A stretch of DNA of 53,863 nucleotides from assembly GCA_019749915.1 (NCBI GenBank), contig JAIEPE010000041.1:1-53863 (forward strand). The letters are read 5' to 3'. The notes beneath the pieces are model-generated. The model was not told the origin of the DNA, ran no database searches, and saw nothing but the letters and a program-made list of their open reading frames with translations. Below, piece by piece: positions 34,505 to 42,631 of this stretch. Source of the DNA: Alphaproteobacteria bacterium. Lineage in GTDB: Bacteria > Pseudomonadota > Alphaproteobacteria > UBA9655. The number at the start of each line of letters is the position of its first letter. The stretch's first letter is position 1. The position numbers and the translations under genes are program-made.

Positions 34505-34657
34505 TTATGGATTCTCTTTATTTATATGTTTATTAGGATCATATGTATAAGAACTTTCATGATGTGCTTCGCTCTTACTGCTCCTTTCCGCATAAAGAGG
34601 CTCAAAGGCCGAAAGAGCAAAAACACTTAAGAAAGCTATTAAAAAAATTTTTTTCAT
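34505..34657 (-). CDS. Tiny secreted peptide
   Basis: A 50-residue frame: signal peptide MKKIFLIAFLSVFALSAFEP followed by LYA (cleavage after AXA-like PLYA, about residue 23), then a polar mature peptide of about 27 residues (ERSSKSEAHHESSYTYDPNK, HINKENP) without cysteine. TGAGGAATT before the ATG is a good ribosome site, and the terminator at 34428-34458 lies beyond its stop. No family is recognised. Like the peptide gene at 31965-32174, it lies opposite to the capsid genes. Confidence 0.65.
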   Translation of the reverse strand: MKKIFLIAFLSVFALSAFEPLYAERSSKSEAHHESSYTYDPNKHINKENP

Positions 34658-34737
34658 AATTCCTCACGAGTAGTTCTATGTCCATATATTCATTATTACA
34701 AACTTTAATTTAAAAAAGAGTTAATTTTGGAGATTTT

Positions 34738-35256
34738 ATGCGTTTACTGCAAAAAATTATTCCTCAAAAAGAGCTTTTTACTTTAGAAGAAGTAAAAATA
34801 TTTCTGCGACTTTCGGGAGACCAGGAAGATGTGTTGCTTCCCACTCTCTTAAGTTCAGCCCGAGCTTATGTTGAAGATGTGACTCAAAGATCTCTCCTTA
34901 AACAACAGTGGGAATTAACACTTAAACCGCCCTACTCTCCCTCCTCACCTCTCGTAAGACAGCGAGAAAAGTACATTGAGATAAGCCTGCCACGACCTCC
35001 TCTTATGGAGGTGGAGTCGGTACGAAGCAAAGAAACTACCATTCCTTACGTCATTGAAGAGAACAAAATCATTTTATCTCCAATGTACTGGGATAAAAAT
35101 ATCTCTGTCCTTTATTGGGCTGGGTATGGTGAGGAGAGTACGGCACTCCCACCGACCCTACGGCACGCTATTTTAATGATTTTGCGGGCTTTTTATGATC
35201 AGCAGAAAGTGGATCTATCCCTCCTAAGCCCCTTCAAAGTTCACCATTTTCTCTAA
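34738..35256 (+). CDS. Head-tail connector (gp6-like)
   Basis: A 172-residue protein with the phage gp6-like/DNA-packaging connector pattern: LFTLEEVKIFLRLSGDQEDV, LLPTLLSSARAYVEDVTQRS, LLKQQWEL, ISLPRPPLMEVESV and ALPPTLRHAILMILRAFYDQ. It corresponds in order and size to the GTA gene following the capsid protein. Such proteins form the adaptor ring beneath the portal. GGAG precedes the ATG. Confidence 0.85.
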   Translation: MRLLQKIIPQKELFTLEEVKIFLRLSGDQEDVLLPTLLSSARAYVEDVTQRSLLKQQWELTLKPPYSPSSPLVRQREKYIEISLPRPPLMEVESVRSKETTIPYVIEENKIILSPMYWDKNISVLYWAGYGEESTALPPTLRHAILMILRAFYDQQKVDLSLLSPFKVHHFL

Positions 35257-35265
35257 GAGGCAGCT

Positions 35266-35589
35266 ATGAAAGAAATAACGACACGGGATTTGAAAGAATC
35301 CCTTACCCTTCTATACCTATACACAGAGGAAGATGGGGAAGGCGGATGGCGCGAGGAATGGCGAGAAGGACCACAAGTGTGGGCTGCCGTTTGGCCTCTC
35401 ATAAGCATGAAAACGCAATGTCCTGCCTATCGCCTTACCCTACGCGTGCCATTGAGGATTCCTCCTCAAAGCAAATTCCTGTGGCCCCTTCTTAACGTCA
35501 CAAAACGTCTTCGAGTTATAAATTCTCCCAGTCTTATCCAGTATAATCGCTTTCTCACTATGATCGCTGAGGAGGAAGAAAATGCATAG
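35266..35589 (+). CDS. Head closure / head-tail adaptor protein
   Basis: 107 residues. GWREEWREGPQVWAAVWPLI followed by a beta-rich middle (YRLTLRVPLRIPPQSKFLWP) and KRLRVINSP fits the phage head-tail joining (SPP1 gp16/GTA g7) family, in which a Trp-rich 'W..V.A.V.P' strand is typical. It starts 9 nt after the connector gene and overlaps the next gene by 8 nt. Confidence 0.78.
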   Translation: MKEITTRDLKESLTLLYLYTEEDGEGGWREEWREGPQVWAAVWPLISMKTQCPAYRLTLRVPLRIPPQSKFLWPLLNVTKRLRVINSPSLIQYNRFLTMIAEEEENA

Positions 35590-35941
35590 CTTGCTTATGG
35601 CTTTAAGAAGAGACCTCATCTTAATTTGCCCTACTTTTACCCAACGTCCGTCGAGCCCTCCTTACCCTCACATTATACTTCGCCCAGAACAAAGCATCTA
35701 TGGACTTCCGTGGGGTCCACGTATGATCTCCATCAGCATTAATGTATTAAGCCAATATGCAGGAACCCAAGAAATTCTCAGGCTCGGCACTGCCGTGGAA
35801 AACTGTTTAATTCAAAGCATCAATGCCTCCCAAAGCCTTTGCATGAAGATGACTGAAAGCACCCTTCTTCTCCTCAAGGATGGCCGAACCCGCCGTTACC
35901 GATTTCGCTTAAAAGCCCGCCTTCCGGGAGTGGCAGAATGA
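35582..35941 (+). CDS. Tail completion protein (DUF3168 type)
   Basis: 119 residues. Its position directly after the head-tail adaptor and its pattern (HSLLMALRRDLILICPTFTQ, then PYPHIILRPEQSIYGLPWGP, RMISISINVLSQYAGTQEIL and RRYRFRLKARLPG) match the DUF3168/GTA g8 family of tail-terminator proteins. The start overlaps the previous gene, and its stop overlaps the next ATG by 4 nt (ATGA). Confidence 0.78.
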   Translation: MHSLLMALRRDLILICPTFTQRPSSPPYPHIILRPEQSIYGLPWGPRMISISINVLSQYAGTQEILRLGTAVENCLIQSINASQSLCMKMTESTLLLLKDGRTRRYRFRLKARLPGVAE

Positions 35942-36447
35942 GTGAAACTGAGCTCATTCTCGAAATTATCGGGAAAGGAAACTTCTTTGCACCCTATTCT
36001 GCACGAGAATGCATACAAACTCTTACCCCCATTTCTCAAGGCAGTTTACGACGAACCATAAATGGCAAACTGGTTTGGGTAGGACGGGCAACCCACCGAA
36101 AGTTTAAATCAATGATTACTTGTAAAGACAAGGCTCCTCCTGCTTTTGATGGTCTGTGGAGGGGAGATAAAGTGAATGTGACATGCCTTCAGACCCTTAC
36201 CCAGTCTATCCCCCAAGGTGCACAAGAGGTAATCTTGGAGCGTGACCCTGCATCGATGAATCTTTATGATCATAGTGGCAAAACATGGCCCGCCCCCATA
36301 GAGAAACACTTTTCCCTCCCTCCTGGTTTTTCCAGAGGTTTCGTAACTTACGCTCCTCGCCTTTCCATGATGGTGGAAAACTATGTGTTGGAAGTGGATG
36401 AGTGGGGCCTTACGGCCTGTTGGACTTTAGAACTTGTGGAGGTGTAG
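35938..36447 (+). CDS. Phage-like tail protein, unknown function
   Basis: 169 residues, all beta-like, coupled by an ATGA overlap to the DUF3168 gene. Features: YSARECIQTLTPISQGSLRR, TINGKLVWVGRATHRKFKSM, LWRGDKVNVTCLQTLTQSI and YAPRLSMMVENYVLEVDEWG. I do not recognise a named family. In a Rhodobacter-type GTA the major tail protein would be here, but the sequence does not resemble it. A tail-tube or hub role is a guess from position. Confidence 0.6.
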   Translation: MSETELILEIIGKGNFFAPYSARECIQTLTPISQGSLRRTINGKLVWVGRATHRKFKSMITCKDKAPPAFDGLWRGDKVNVTCLQTLTQSIPQGAQEVILERDPASMNLYDHSGKTWPAPIEKHFSLPPGFSRGFVTYAPRLSMMVENYVLEVDEWGLTACWTLELVEV

Positions 36448-36467
36448 AGAATTGTTGCTTTATTGAA

Positions 36468-36573
36468 GAGATCCTGAGCTCGCCCTTCGGGCTCCTTAGG
36501 ATGACATTTCTCTATTAAATACAAAGAGTTGTCATCCTGAGACCTTGAGCGCAGCGAAAGGGACTCGGGATCT
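36468..36573. repeat. Family B repeat pair
   Basis: Two hairpins: 36468-36508 (GATCCTGAGCTCGCCCTTCG, then GGCTCCTTAGGATGACA) and 36530-36573 (TGTCATCCTGAGACC...GGACTCGGGATCTC). They are mirror copies separated by an AT-rich spacer, as at 14621-14728 and 49198-49317. Confidence 0.75.
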
Positions 36574-36574
36574 C

Positions 36575-37504
36575 CTAAGCGGCGGCTTTCTTCAGCTCTA
36601 ACTCTTCACGATTTAACTTCTGGCGCTGCTGGCGCGTTTCATAAACTGTAATGTAAAGCGTTGCAGGAATGATAATCGCAGCTCCAAAAAGGGTACTGAT
36701 GGCTGGCCATTCTTGGAAAATGATCAACCCAAAGAAGCCAGTGAGAACAAACTCTGCATAACGTAAGGGTTGCAAGGCAGAGACTTCCGTTGCGGCATAA
36801 GCTTTCAATATACAGAATAACATCAGGCTGCCACCACCACCCAAAATCAAGAGAAAGAAAAGTTCTTGAAGCGTAGGGGTTTGCCAGGTGAGCACTGCAG
36901 GAATAAAGCCTAAAACTGCTGATCCAAGCCCTGAATAAAATAACATACACAAAAGACTTTCATCATCGGTCAAAAGTTTTTTATTCACCACGTCAAGAAG
37001 AGCAAACATAAAGGCTGAGATAATTAAGGCAAAAGCCATAGGGTTAAAACCTGCCCCTGAGGGATGAATGCTTATCATAATGCCTAAAAATCCAAAGAGG
37101 GTGGCTGCCCAGCGTTGCCAGCCCACATGTTCCTTTAAAAAGATTTTAGCCAGGGGAAGAATAAAAAATGGAATGGTAAAGCTGATCGTTGTGGCAAGGG
37201 TTAAAGGAAGTGACGCAACCCCATAACTCCATGTTGTCATGGCAAGGACGAGAAGAATAGCCCGGATACACTGAGCTTTGGGATAATGGGTGACAAAAGA
37301 CCCTTTACCTTTCGCCATCATAAAAGGAAGAAGAACAATAGTGCTAAAGAAAAAGCGGAAGAAAGCAACTTCCGCCCCGGACAAGCGGCTTCCCACATAT
37401 TTTGTGAGCGTATCGTTGAGACTGCTCACAATACAGACCATCAGCATCCAGAAAATACCTTGGAGATAGCCCTTTGAGTTAAACCATGAACTTTGAAATG
37501 CCAC
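36575..37504 (-). CDS. DMT-superfamily transporter (EamA)
   Basis: 309 residues with ten predicted membrane segments in two EamA halves (IFWMLMVCIVSSLNDTLTKY and ALQPLRYAEFVLTGFFGLII) and a charged C-terminal tail (RQQRQKLNREELELKKAAA). It resembles the RhaT/YdcZ-type exporters common in intracellular Alphaproteobacteria; the substrate is unknown. It interrupts the phage-like cluster on the opposite strand, with a repeat pair at its 3' end, suggesting a rearrangement or insertion. Confidence 0.85.
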   Translation of the reverse strand: MAFQSSWFNSKGYLQGIFWMLMVCIVSSLNDTLTKYVGSRLSGAEVAFFRFFFSTIVLLPFMMAKGKGSFVTHYPKAQCIRAILLVLAMTTWSYGVASLPLTLATTISFTIPFFILPLAKIFLKEHVGWQRWAATLFGFLGIMISIHPSGAGFNPMAFALIISAFMFALLDVVNKKLLTDDESLLCMLFYSGLGSAVLGFIPAVLTWQTPTLQELFFLLILGGGGSLMLFCILKAYAATEVSALQPLRYAEFVLTGFFGLIIFQEWPAISTLFGAAIIIPATLYITVYETRQQRQKLNREELELKKAAA

Positions 37505-37595
37505 TTTAAAATTCCCATTCGTTACTAAACTGGAATCTTACATTTAATAAGACTTTATCCATTCGTCAACTCTTTTAACCACAGCAAATAATAAA

Positions 37596-39359
37596 ATGAA
37601 TATATTTCTTAATTTTCATCATATTTCAAAACAAAAAGATAAAATCGAAATATTTGATCTTGAAATTTTTGAAGAAGAAAATCATTTCCCTATGGCAACT
37701 CTTGTGGTTAAGGCTGGAGCCTCCCTTCCTCCTGCAGAGACGGAAGGAATTATTCAAGATAGCCTTGGAAATATTCACTTTAAAGGCCTTCTTATGGGCA
37801 CTCCTTCAAAAATTGAAGGCGATTTTGCGCACATTAAACTTATTTCAAAACCCCACAACTTTATAGAAAGTCTTGAAAATCTGCAGCGGAAAAGTCGTGT
37901 GGCTCCCTATTGGGATCCCCTTTGGATCACTCCTGATAAGCAAAATGATTTTCAAGAAATCCAAGAAGTGCGCACAGCCTCTCTCTATTGTGATCGAAAA
38001 ACAGGACGACTTTCTTGGTCTGATTGGTTTGAGGGTTCAGAGACTTTTGATCTAGAAGGCAACATTTTTGAAGATAGCCTGCTTATAAAAATCAAAAGGC
38101 AGCCTCTGGAAGCCTGCACCGTCAAAGTACACGTGAATTGGATACAACAAGAGCGGGGCGCAGCGAATTTAGCCTCCCCTCTTCGTAAGGCTTTTCCTCA
38201 TTCACGCGTCAGCACGTACACAAAAAATTCACTGCTACAGAAGTGGCCTGAGCCGGGAAAACGCCTTGGAAAATCAGGCGTGTGGGTTATTAAAAGCGAT
38301 TTAAAGCCTTATTATCCAAAATTACCTTTTTTACCTCGCTTTTCACGGGCCATTACTCTTGGAGAAGATGAAGAAACCCGTACATCTTATCGTCTTGAAC
38401 GTTTTTGGTTTAAACCTACCCTATGGGTAGGGTGGACTTATCAGCAGCGCCGAAAGGAAACCTTAATCTTCACTCTCCCCCACTCTGTGCAGCCCCTTTC
38501 TCCTGGGCCTGGAGAGCACAAGACCTTAGAGTTTACATTGCATAATATTTACCCTGATCCCAATGCGTATCCGTGGAGACCTGACTCTTATTATCCGATC
38601 GATTCAAAAATTATTGTTAAGAACATTATTTACGAGTGCATTATGGATCACTTTTCTTCTATGACTTTTAACAAGGATAGTGAGAATTGGCGACTTTTGA
38701 AAACCTTTGTCGCTCCCTTGGAGAGTCCAAAGCGCACTAGCTTTTTTCTAACAGAGCGCGGTCAAACAGCTGCAGAACACGCTATGGAGCGCGCTAAAGT
38801 TGAGCTGGCTAAAAGTGCTCGCGCTATCGAAGTGACTTTTGAAGGGCCATGGGAAGTTTTAAAAGACATCACAACGGATATGAATCTTACATTAGCGGAT
38901 CCCCGCTTGCCTGGAGAAAGAATCAAAGGAAAGGTCACAAAATGGACTTTCATAGCTCGCGGAGAGACGGGGGAAAGATTCATCCGCATCACTCTTCTGT
39001 GCGCCATTGGGGAGAATTTCTTATTACCGCAAGCCTATGAGAGTCGTCTGAGACAATCTCCCACAGGTTTGCAGTATTACGTTGACGAAACCTTTGAACT
39101 CCCTACACGAGAAAAAGGACCTCTCTTACGAAAAATTCAACTCACGAATGGTCCTGAAGATCAGGAAGAAGAGATTCAAAATGGACACTACGAAACACCA
39201 AAGGCCCTTCAAGAAGCTCTTGGGAAAAAAGCCACACGGCTACGTTTGTTTTTTAGGGACTTACGAACAAAGCACTGCTTAGAACATACGATTTCTTTCA
39301 AGATGCTCCCTTGGGCAGCCCCCAAACAAGTGGATTTAACGTCAACTAAAGGATTATAG
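37596..39359 (+). CDS. Large phage-cluster protein, unknown
   Basis: 587 residues, mainly beta with no signal peptide or membrane segment. The N-terminus (MNIFLNFHHISKQKDKIEIF) is followed by repeated Trp-containing strands (WDPLWITPDKQNDFQEIQEV; LWVGWTYQQRRKETLIFTLP), and residues about 390-470 contain RAIEVTFEGPWEVLKDITTD and a 'LPGERIKGKVTKW' segment reminiscent of baseplate or hub proteins. I cannot assign a family. It is followed by the next gene after 2 nt. A role in the tail tip or baseplate is inferred from position. Confidence 0.6.
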   Translation: MNIFLNFHHISKQKDKIEIFDLEIFEEENHFPMATLVVKAGASLPPAETEGIIQDSLGNIHFKGLLMGTPSKIEGDFAHIKLISKPHNFIESLENLQRKSRVAPYWDPLWITPDKQNDFQEIQEVRTASLYCDRKTGRLSWSDWFEGSETFDLEGNIFEDSLLIKIKRQPLEACTVKVHVNWIQQERGAANLASPLRKAFPHSRVSTYTKNSLLQKWPEPGKRLGKSGVWVIKSDLKPYYPKLPFLPRFSRAITLGEDEETRTSYRLERFWFKPTLWVGWTYQQRRKETLIFTLPHSVQPLSPGPGEHKTLEFTLHNIYPDPNAYPWRPDSYYPIDSKIIVKNIIYECIMDHFSSMTFNKDSENWRLLKTFVAPLESPKRTSFFLTERGQTAAEHAMERAKVELAKSARAIEVTFEGPWEVLKDITTDMNLTLADPRLPGERIKGKVTKWTFIARGETGERFIRITLLCAIGENFLLPQAYESRLRQSPTGLQYYVDETFELPTREKGPLLRKIQLTNGPEDQEEEIQNGHYETPKALQEALGKKATRLRLFFRDLRTKHCLEHTISFKMLPWAAPKQVDLTSTKGL

Positions 39360-39361
39360 TC

Positions 39362-40222
39362 ATGCGCATCCTTCCCCCCATGTCCCTTTCTGATGGATAT
39401 GAAACCCCTTCTATCGCCTTAAATGAAGAGGAAGGCGTTCTCGAAATCTTTCATCCCAGCGAGGGCCATTTGCTCAAAGAATCTCAAATAATTCCTGAGA
39501 TTCTCATTCTACGTTGCCAGATATATCCCATGGTACGGCCACCTTCTGACATTAGCGTACAGCTCACCGCAGAAAATGAGGTTTTAGAAAGTTCCCTCCT
39601 TTATGATGAAAGTATCGTTGCCTATGGTTATGACAGGGAAATTCGCTCATCCCAATGGCAAGGAATGGCTTTGGAGTACACAGGGATTGGGACAAGCATT
39701 TCTGATGGGGAAAGTCTCTCTTTTCAAGACAATAATTTCTCCCTTGGAAAAATTAAGGTGACGTCTCCCCTTTACCTGAAACCTTTTCGAATTGAAGTTG
39801 AAAGCCATAAAGAACATCACCTCACCCTTGAGGACGGCTCCCATTTAATCACTCCCCCGAGTGCTCTGAACAAACAGGTTTTACGCGGCTATGGAGGGTA
39901 TTATAAGGAAGGGATTTCTTTGGAGCATATCCAGCAAATTTACTACTCTCTCACATCAACTCATAACCTCACACGTATTCGTCTGATAAGCACAGAACAA
40001 CTTCAAGAAGAAGGAACTCTCCCACCGACCGGAGGAGAGAATCGCATTCTTACCCCTTCCCTGCGAGAGGAGGAATATCTCTCGCTGGGCGGAGCACTCG
40101 CGGCAGGATACGCCTGTATTTCCTTGGAAATTGAGGAAAAAACAATACTTTTCAAATCCTTTCGCTGCGCCCCTGTAAGTGGCCATCCCACTTTTATCAA
40201 CGTTTACTTTAAACCTAACTAA
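39362..40222 (+). CDS. Phage-cluster protein, unknown
   Basis: 286 residues. MRILPPMSLSDGYETPSIAL is followed by alternating hydrophobic strands; VLRGYGGYYKEGISLEHIQQ and RNITL-like turns occur in the second half, and LGGALAAGYACISLEIEEKT near the end. No membrane segment or known motif is evident. It begins 2 nt after the 587-residue protein gene, so the two probably act together, perhaps in the tail tip. Similarity to DUF2163-type GTA hub proteins was considered but not supported. Confidence 0.55.
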   Translation: MRILPPMSLSDGYETPSIALNEEEGVLEIFHPSEGHLLKESQIIPEILILRCQIYPMVRPPSDISVQLTAENEVLESSLLYDESIVAYGYDREIRSSQWQGMALEYTGIGTSISDGESLSFQDNNFSLGKIKVTSPLYLKPFRIEVESHKEHHLTLEDGSHLITPPSALNKQVLRGYGGYYKEGISLEHIQQIYYSLTSTHNLTRIRLISTEQLQEEGTLPPTGGENRILTPSLREEEYLSLGGALAAGYACISLEIEEKTILFKSFRCAPVSGHPTFINVYFKPN

Positions 40223-40251
40223 GGAGGAAATTTTATGACTCATTAATATTA

Positions 40252-40385
40252 CTGGACCCCGTGGTCAAGCCACGGGGCGTCAATGATGTGTATGGCGCTT
40301 AAAAAGGTTTTGACGTCCCGCGGCTCTGACCGCGGGATCCATGCTGCCATTCTCTAGACCCCGTGGTCAAGCCACGGGGCGTCAA
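40252..40385. repeat. Array of three palindromic elements (family A)
   Basis: Hairpins at 40252-40284 (TGGACCCCGTGG...GGGGCGTCAA), 40311-40342 (TTGACGTCCCGCGG...GGGATCCA) and 40352-40385 (TAGACCCCGTGG...GGGGCGTCAA), in alternating orientation. The array matches the one at 49711-49845 in order and spacing. A stranded ribosome site with ATGACTCATTAA lies just before it. Confidence 0.85.
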
Positions 40386-40422
40386 TCTAATCTAATATTA
40401 AATAACAAAAGGAGAAAACTTT

Positions 40423-40836
40423 ATGAACCATAATGATTTAGATATTTTTGCTCGCACTCTTTATGGAGAGGCCCGCGGAGAATACCCCAAAGAGGGCCCA
40501 GCTTCTTTGATTGCCATTGCTAATGTGATTATGAACCGTTTGAACAGAGGGGGAAAATATGGAAAAACCATCACGGACATTTGTTTGAAACCACGGCAAT
40601 TTTCCTGTTGGAATGCAAATGACCCCAACCGCTCTTTCCTTTTCGAAGAGACTTTGGAGAGGAATAAAATCTTCTACATCTGCAAAACTATTGTTGAAAA
40701 CGTGACGACAGGAAGATGGCCGGATCTCACAAGAGATAGCGATCACTACCATTCTAAATCATGCCGTCCTTATTGGGCACGGACAGGAAAAATCAAACTG
40801 CGCCTTGGCCACCATATTTTCTACAAATTAGATTAA
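40423..40836 (+). CDS. SleB-type cell wall hydrolase (phage-cluster lysin)
   Basis: 137 residues of the Hydrolase_2 (SleB catalytic) domain: LDIFARTLYGEARGEYPKEG with the catalytic Glu, LIAIANVIMNRLNRGGKYGK, CLKPRQFSCWN and HYHSKSCRPYWARTGKIKLR. These enzymes are lytic transglycosylases of peptidoglycan. It has no signal peptide; with the holin gene 10 nt downstream it forms a typical lysis pair of a phage or gene transfer agent. AAAGGAG precedes the ATG. Confidence 0.87.
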   Translation: MNHNDLDIFARTLYGEARGEYPKEGPASLIAIANVIMNRLNRGGKYGKTITDICLKPRQFSCWNANDPNRSFLFEETLERNKIFYICKTIVENVTTGRWPDLTRDSDHYHSKSCRPYWARTGKIKLRLGHHIFYKLD

Positions 40837-40845
40837 GGAGGTTTT

Positions 40846-41388
40846 ATGAGTTTTCCTTTATTAGCCATTGCTCAATCTTTAACAGAGATTGTCCCTCTTA
40901 TGGCGCGATGGCTGGGTGGCAACGAAAGTGAAAAAACAGCCCACAAAATTGTCACTCTGGCCCATTCTATCAGCGGTGAAAAAGATCCAGCGTCACTTCT
41001 CCACGCTTTAAAAGCAAATCCTAAGCTATTGATTGATTTCCAAGAGGCTATTTTAAAGTTAAATCATGATTTGGAAATGGCAGAATACAAAGACCGTGAC
41101 AGCGCACGCCTGCGTGATATTGCCCTTGCCCAAGCCGGGCGCAGTAATTTGCGTGCCGATATCATGGTCATTTCCGCAGCGCTTGGGCTTGTATCTTGTC
41201 TTATTACCATTACTCTTTATCGTTTAAGTCTTCCTGGGGAAGCCGTGGGGATTATCTCAACCATTGCAGGAATATTTGGCTCTTGCCTTAAGGATGCCTA
41301 TACCTTTGAATTTGGCTCTTCCCGTGGAAGCAAACTCAAGGATTCGAAACTTTCCTCTCTTATGACAGGACGACAAGAACGCTCTTAA
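40846..41388 (+). CDS. Holin-like protein (GTA holin, 3TM type)
   Basis: 180 residues. An amphipathic N-terminal half (residues 1-100) is followed by a short basic turn (RDSARLRDIALAQAGRSNLR) and two hydrophobic segments (about 107-126 and 133-150: ADIMVISAALGLVSCLITIT and AVGIISTIAGIFGSCLKDAY). This matches the 'holin of 3TMs, for gene-transfer release' family in layout. It would permeabilise the inner membrane for the SleB-type lysin encoded immediately upstream. AAGGAGG precedes the ATG. Confidence 0.78.
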   Translation: MSFPLLAIAQSLTEIVPLMARWLGGNESEKTAHKIVTLAHSISGEKDPASLLHALKANPKLLIDFQEAILKLNHDLEMAEYKDRDSARLRDIALAQAGRSNLRADIMVISAALGLVSCLITITLYRLSLPGEAVGIISTIAGIFGSCLKDAYTFEFGSSRGSKLKDSKLSSLMTGRQERS

Positions 41389-41485
41389 CAGTCTTAACAC
41401 CAAATGTTATTTATAATACTCAAACAATAGAACCGCTTTGTAATCCCCTCCCCTTTCTGGCATAATGGCGAGAAGGGAGATAAGA

Positions 41486-42631
41486 ATGGATTTGAACCTT
41501 TCAGAAGAACAACTGGCCTTTCAAAACGCAGCAAGGATATTTGCAGAAAAGGAAATGGCGCCCCATGCTTCAAAATGGGATCAGGAGTGCTTTTTTCCCG
41601 TTGAAACATTGAGAAAAGCGGCAGAGCTGGGATTTGCAGGGATTTACATCTCTCCTGATTTCAGAGGCTGTGGTCTTGGCCGTCTTGAAGCTTCCTTAAT
41701 TTTTGAAGAGCTTTCCAAGGCCTGCGTTTCAACGGCAGCTTATCTTTCTATCCACAACATGGTGGCATGGATGATTGATCATTTTGGGGATCAAGATCAG
41801 CGAACAAAGTGGCTCCCCTCTCTCACCTCTCTCCAAAAGTTTTCCAGCTATTGCCTGACCGAGCCCAGTGCCGGGTCAGATGCGGCTTCCCTCAAGACCA
41901 AGGCCGTGAAAAAGGGCGATCATTATATCCTTAATGGAGAGAAAGCTTTTATTTCAGGCGGCGGTGTCAGTGACATTTACCTTTGCATGGTGCGCACGGG
42001 AGAGGATGGCCCCAAGGGCATCTCAGCCCTTGTGGTGGAAAAGGGAACGCCGGGTTTAAATTTTGGCAAAAAAGAAAAAAAAATGGGTTGGAACAGCCAA
42101 CCTACAACGGCTGTCAGCTTTCAAGAGTGCGCCGTCCCTATCAGCAACCGGTTAGGGGAGGAAGGAGAAGGCTTTAAAATCGCCATGAAGGCTCTCGATG
42201 GGGGACGGATTAACATTGCTTCTTGTTCTCTTGGTGGCGCGGGAGCGTGTCTTGAAACTTCCAAAAGCTATCTTCTTGAACGCTCTCAATTTGGCAAAAA
42301 GTTAGCAGACTTTGAGGCTTTGCAGTTTCGTCTTGCTGATATGGCAACAGACCTTGAAGCCTCCCGCCTTATGGTGCATAGCGCAGCTCTCAAACTAGAG
42401 AACCAGCACCCAACGGCCACCCAGGCTTGTGCCATGGCCAAGCGTTTTGCCACTGATCGGTGTTTTGATATCGTCAATCAAGCTCTCCAACTTCATGGAG
42501 GCTATGGGTATATCAAGGAGTACCAAATTGAGCGCTATGTCCGTGATTTGCGAGTTCACCAAATCCTTGAAGGGACAAATGAAATTATGCGTTTAATTGT
42601 CGCGCGCAAACTTCTGGAGGCAACAAAGTGA
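41486..42631 (+). CDS. Acyl-CoA dehydrogenase (isobutyryl-CoA type likely)
   Basis: 381 residues of the acyl-CoA dehydrogenase family: N-terminal helical [20 protein letters not shown], beta domain [20 protein letters not shown] with FISGGG, C-terminal helices with [37 protein letters not shown] and LEGTNEIMR (Glu catalytic base region). It oxidises an acyl-CoA using FAD and passes electrons to ETF. Because a 3-hydroxyisobutyryl-CoA hydrolase and a 3-hydroxyisobutyrate dehydrogenase follow, isobutyryl-CoA is the probable substrate. I chose ATG 41486 since GGGAG lies just before it. Confidence 0.9.
   Translation: MDLNLSEEQLAFQNAARIFAEKEMAPHASKWDQECFFPVETLRKAAELGFAGIYISPDFRGCGLGRLEASLIFEELSKACVSTAAYLSIHNMVAWMIDHFGDQDQRTKWLPSLTSLQKFSSYCLTEPSAGSDAASLKTKAVKKGDHYILNGEKAFISGGGVSDIYLCMVRTGEDGPKGISALVVEKGTPGLNFGKKEKKMGWNSQPTTAVSFQECAVPISNRLGEEGEGFKIAMKALDGGRINIASCSLGGAGACLETSKSYLLERSQFGKKLADFEALQFRLADMATDLEASRLMVHSAALKLENQHPTATQACAMAKRFATDRCFDIVNQALQLHGGYGYIKEYQIERYVRDLRVHQILEGTNEIMRLIVARKLLEATK

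Larger units (their letters stand above)
34065..34737. other. Repeat-rich gap inside the capsid cluster
   Basis: About 670 bp between the capsid and connector genes. It contains an inverted-repeat element at about 34131-34293, a bidirectional terminator at 34428-34458 and a small secreted-peptide gene on the minus strand at 34505-34657. A 23-codon frame at 34371 (MWFSLIYDNLSAEKLKKQNR) runs into the terminator and is doubtful. Confidence 0.7.

Noticed and set aside
39362-40222. Assignment of the 286-residue protein as a DUF2163 hub protein
   Set aside because: The length fits, but no characteristic motif could be found by eye.
40252-40385. Palindrome arrays as a CRISPR locus
   Set aside because: Three hairpins in alternating orientation with short unequal spacers and no cas gene.
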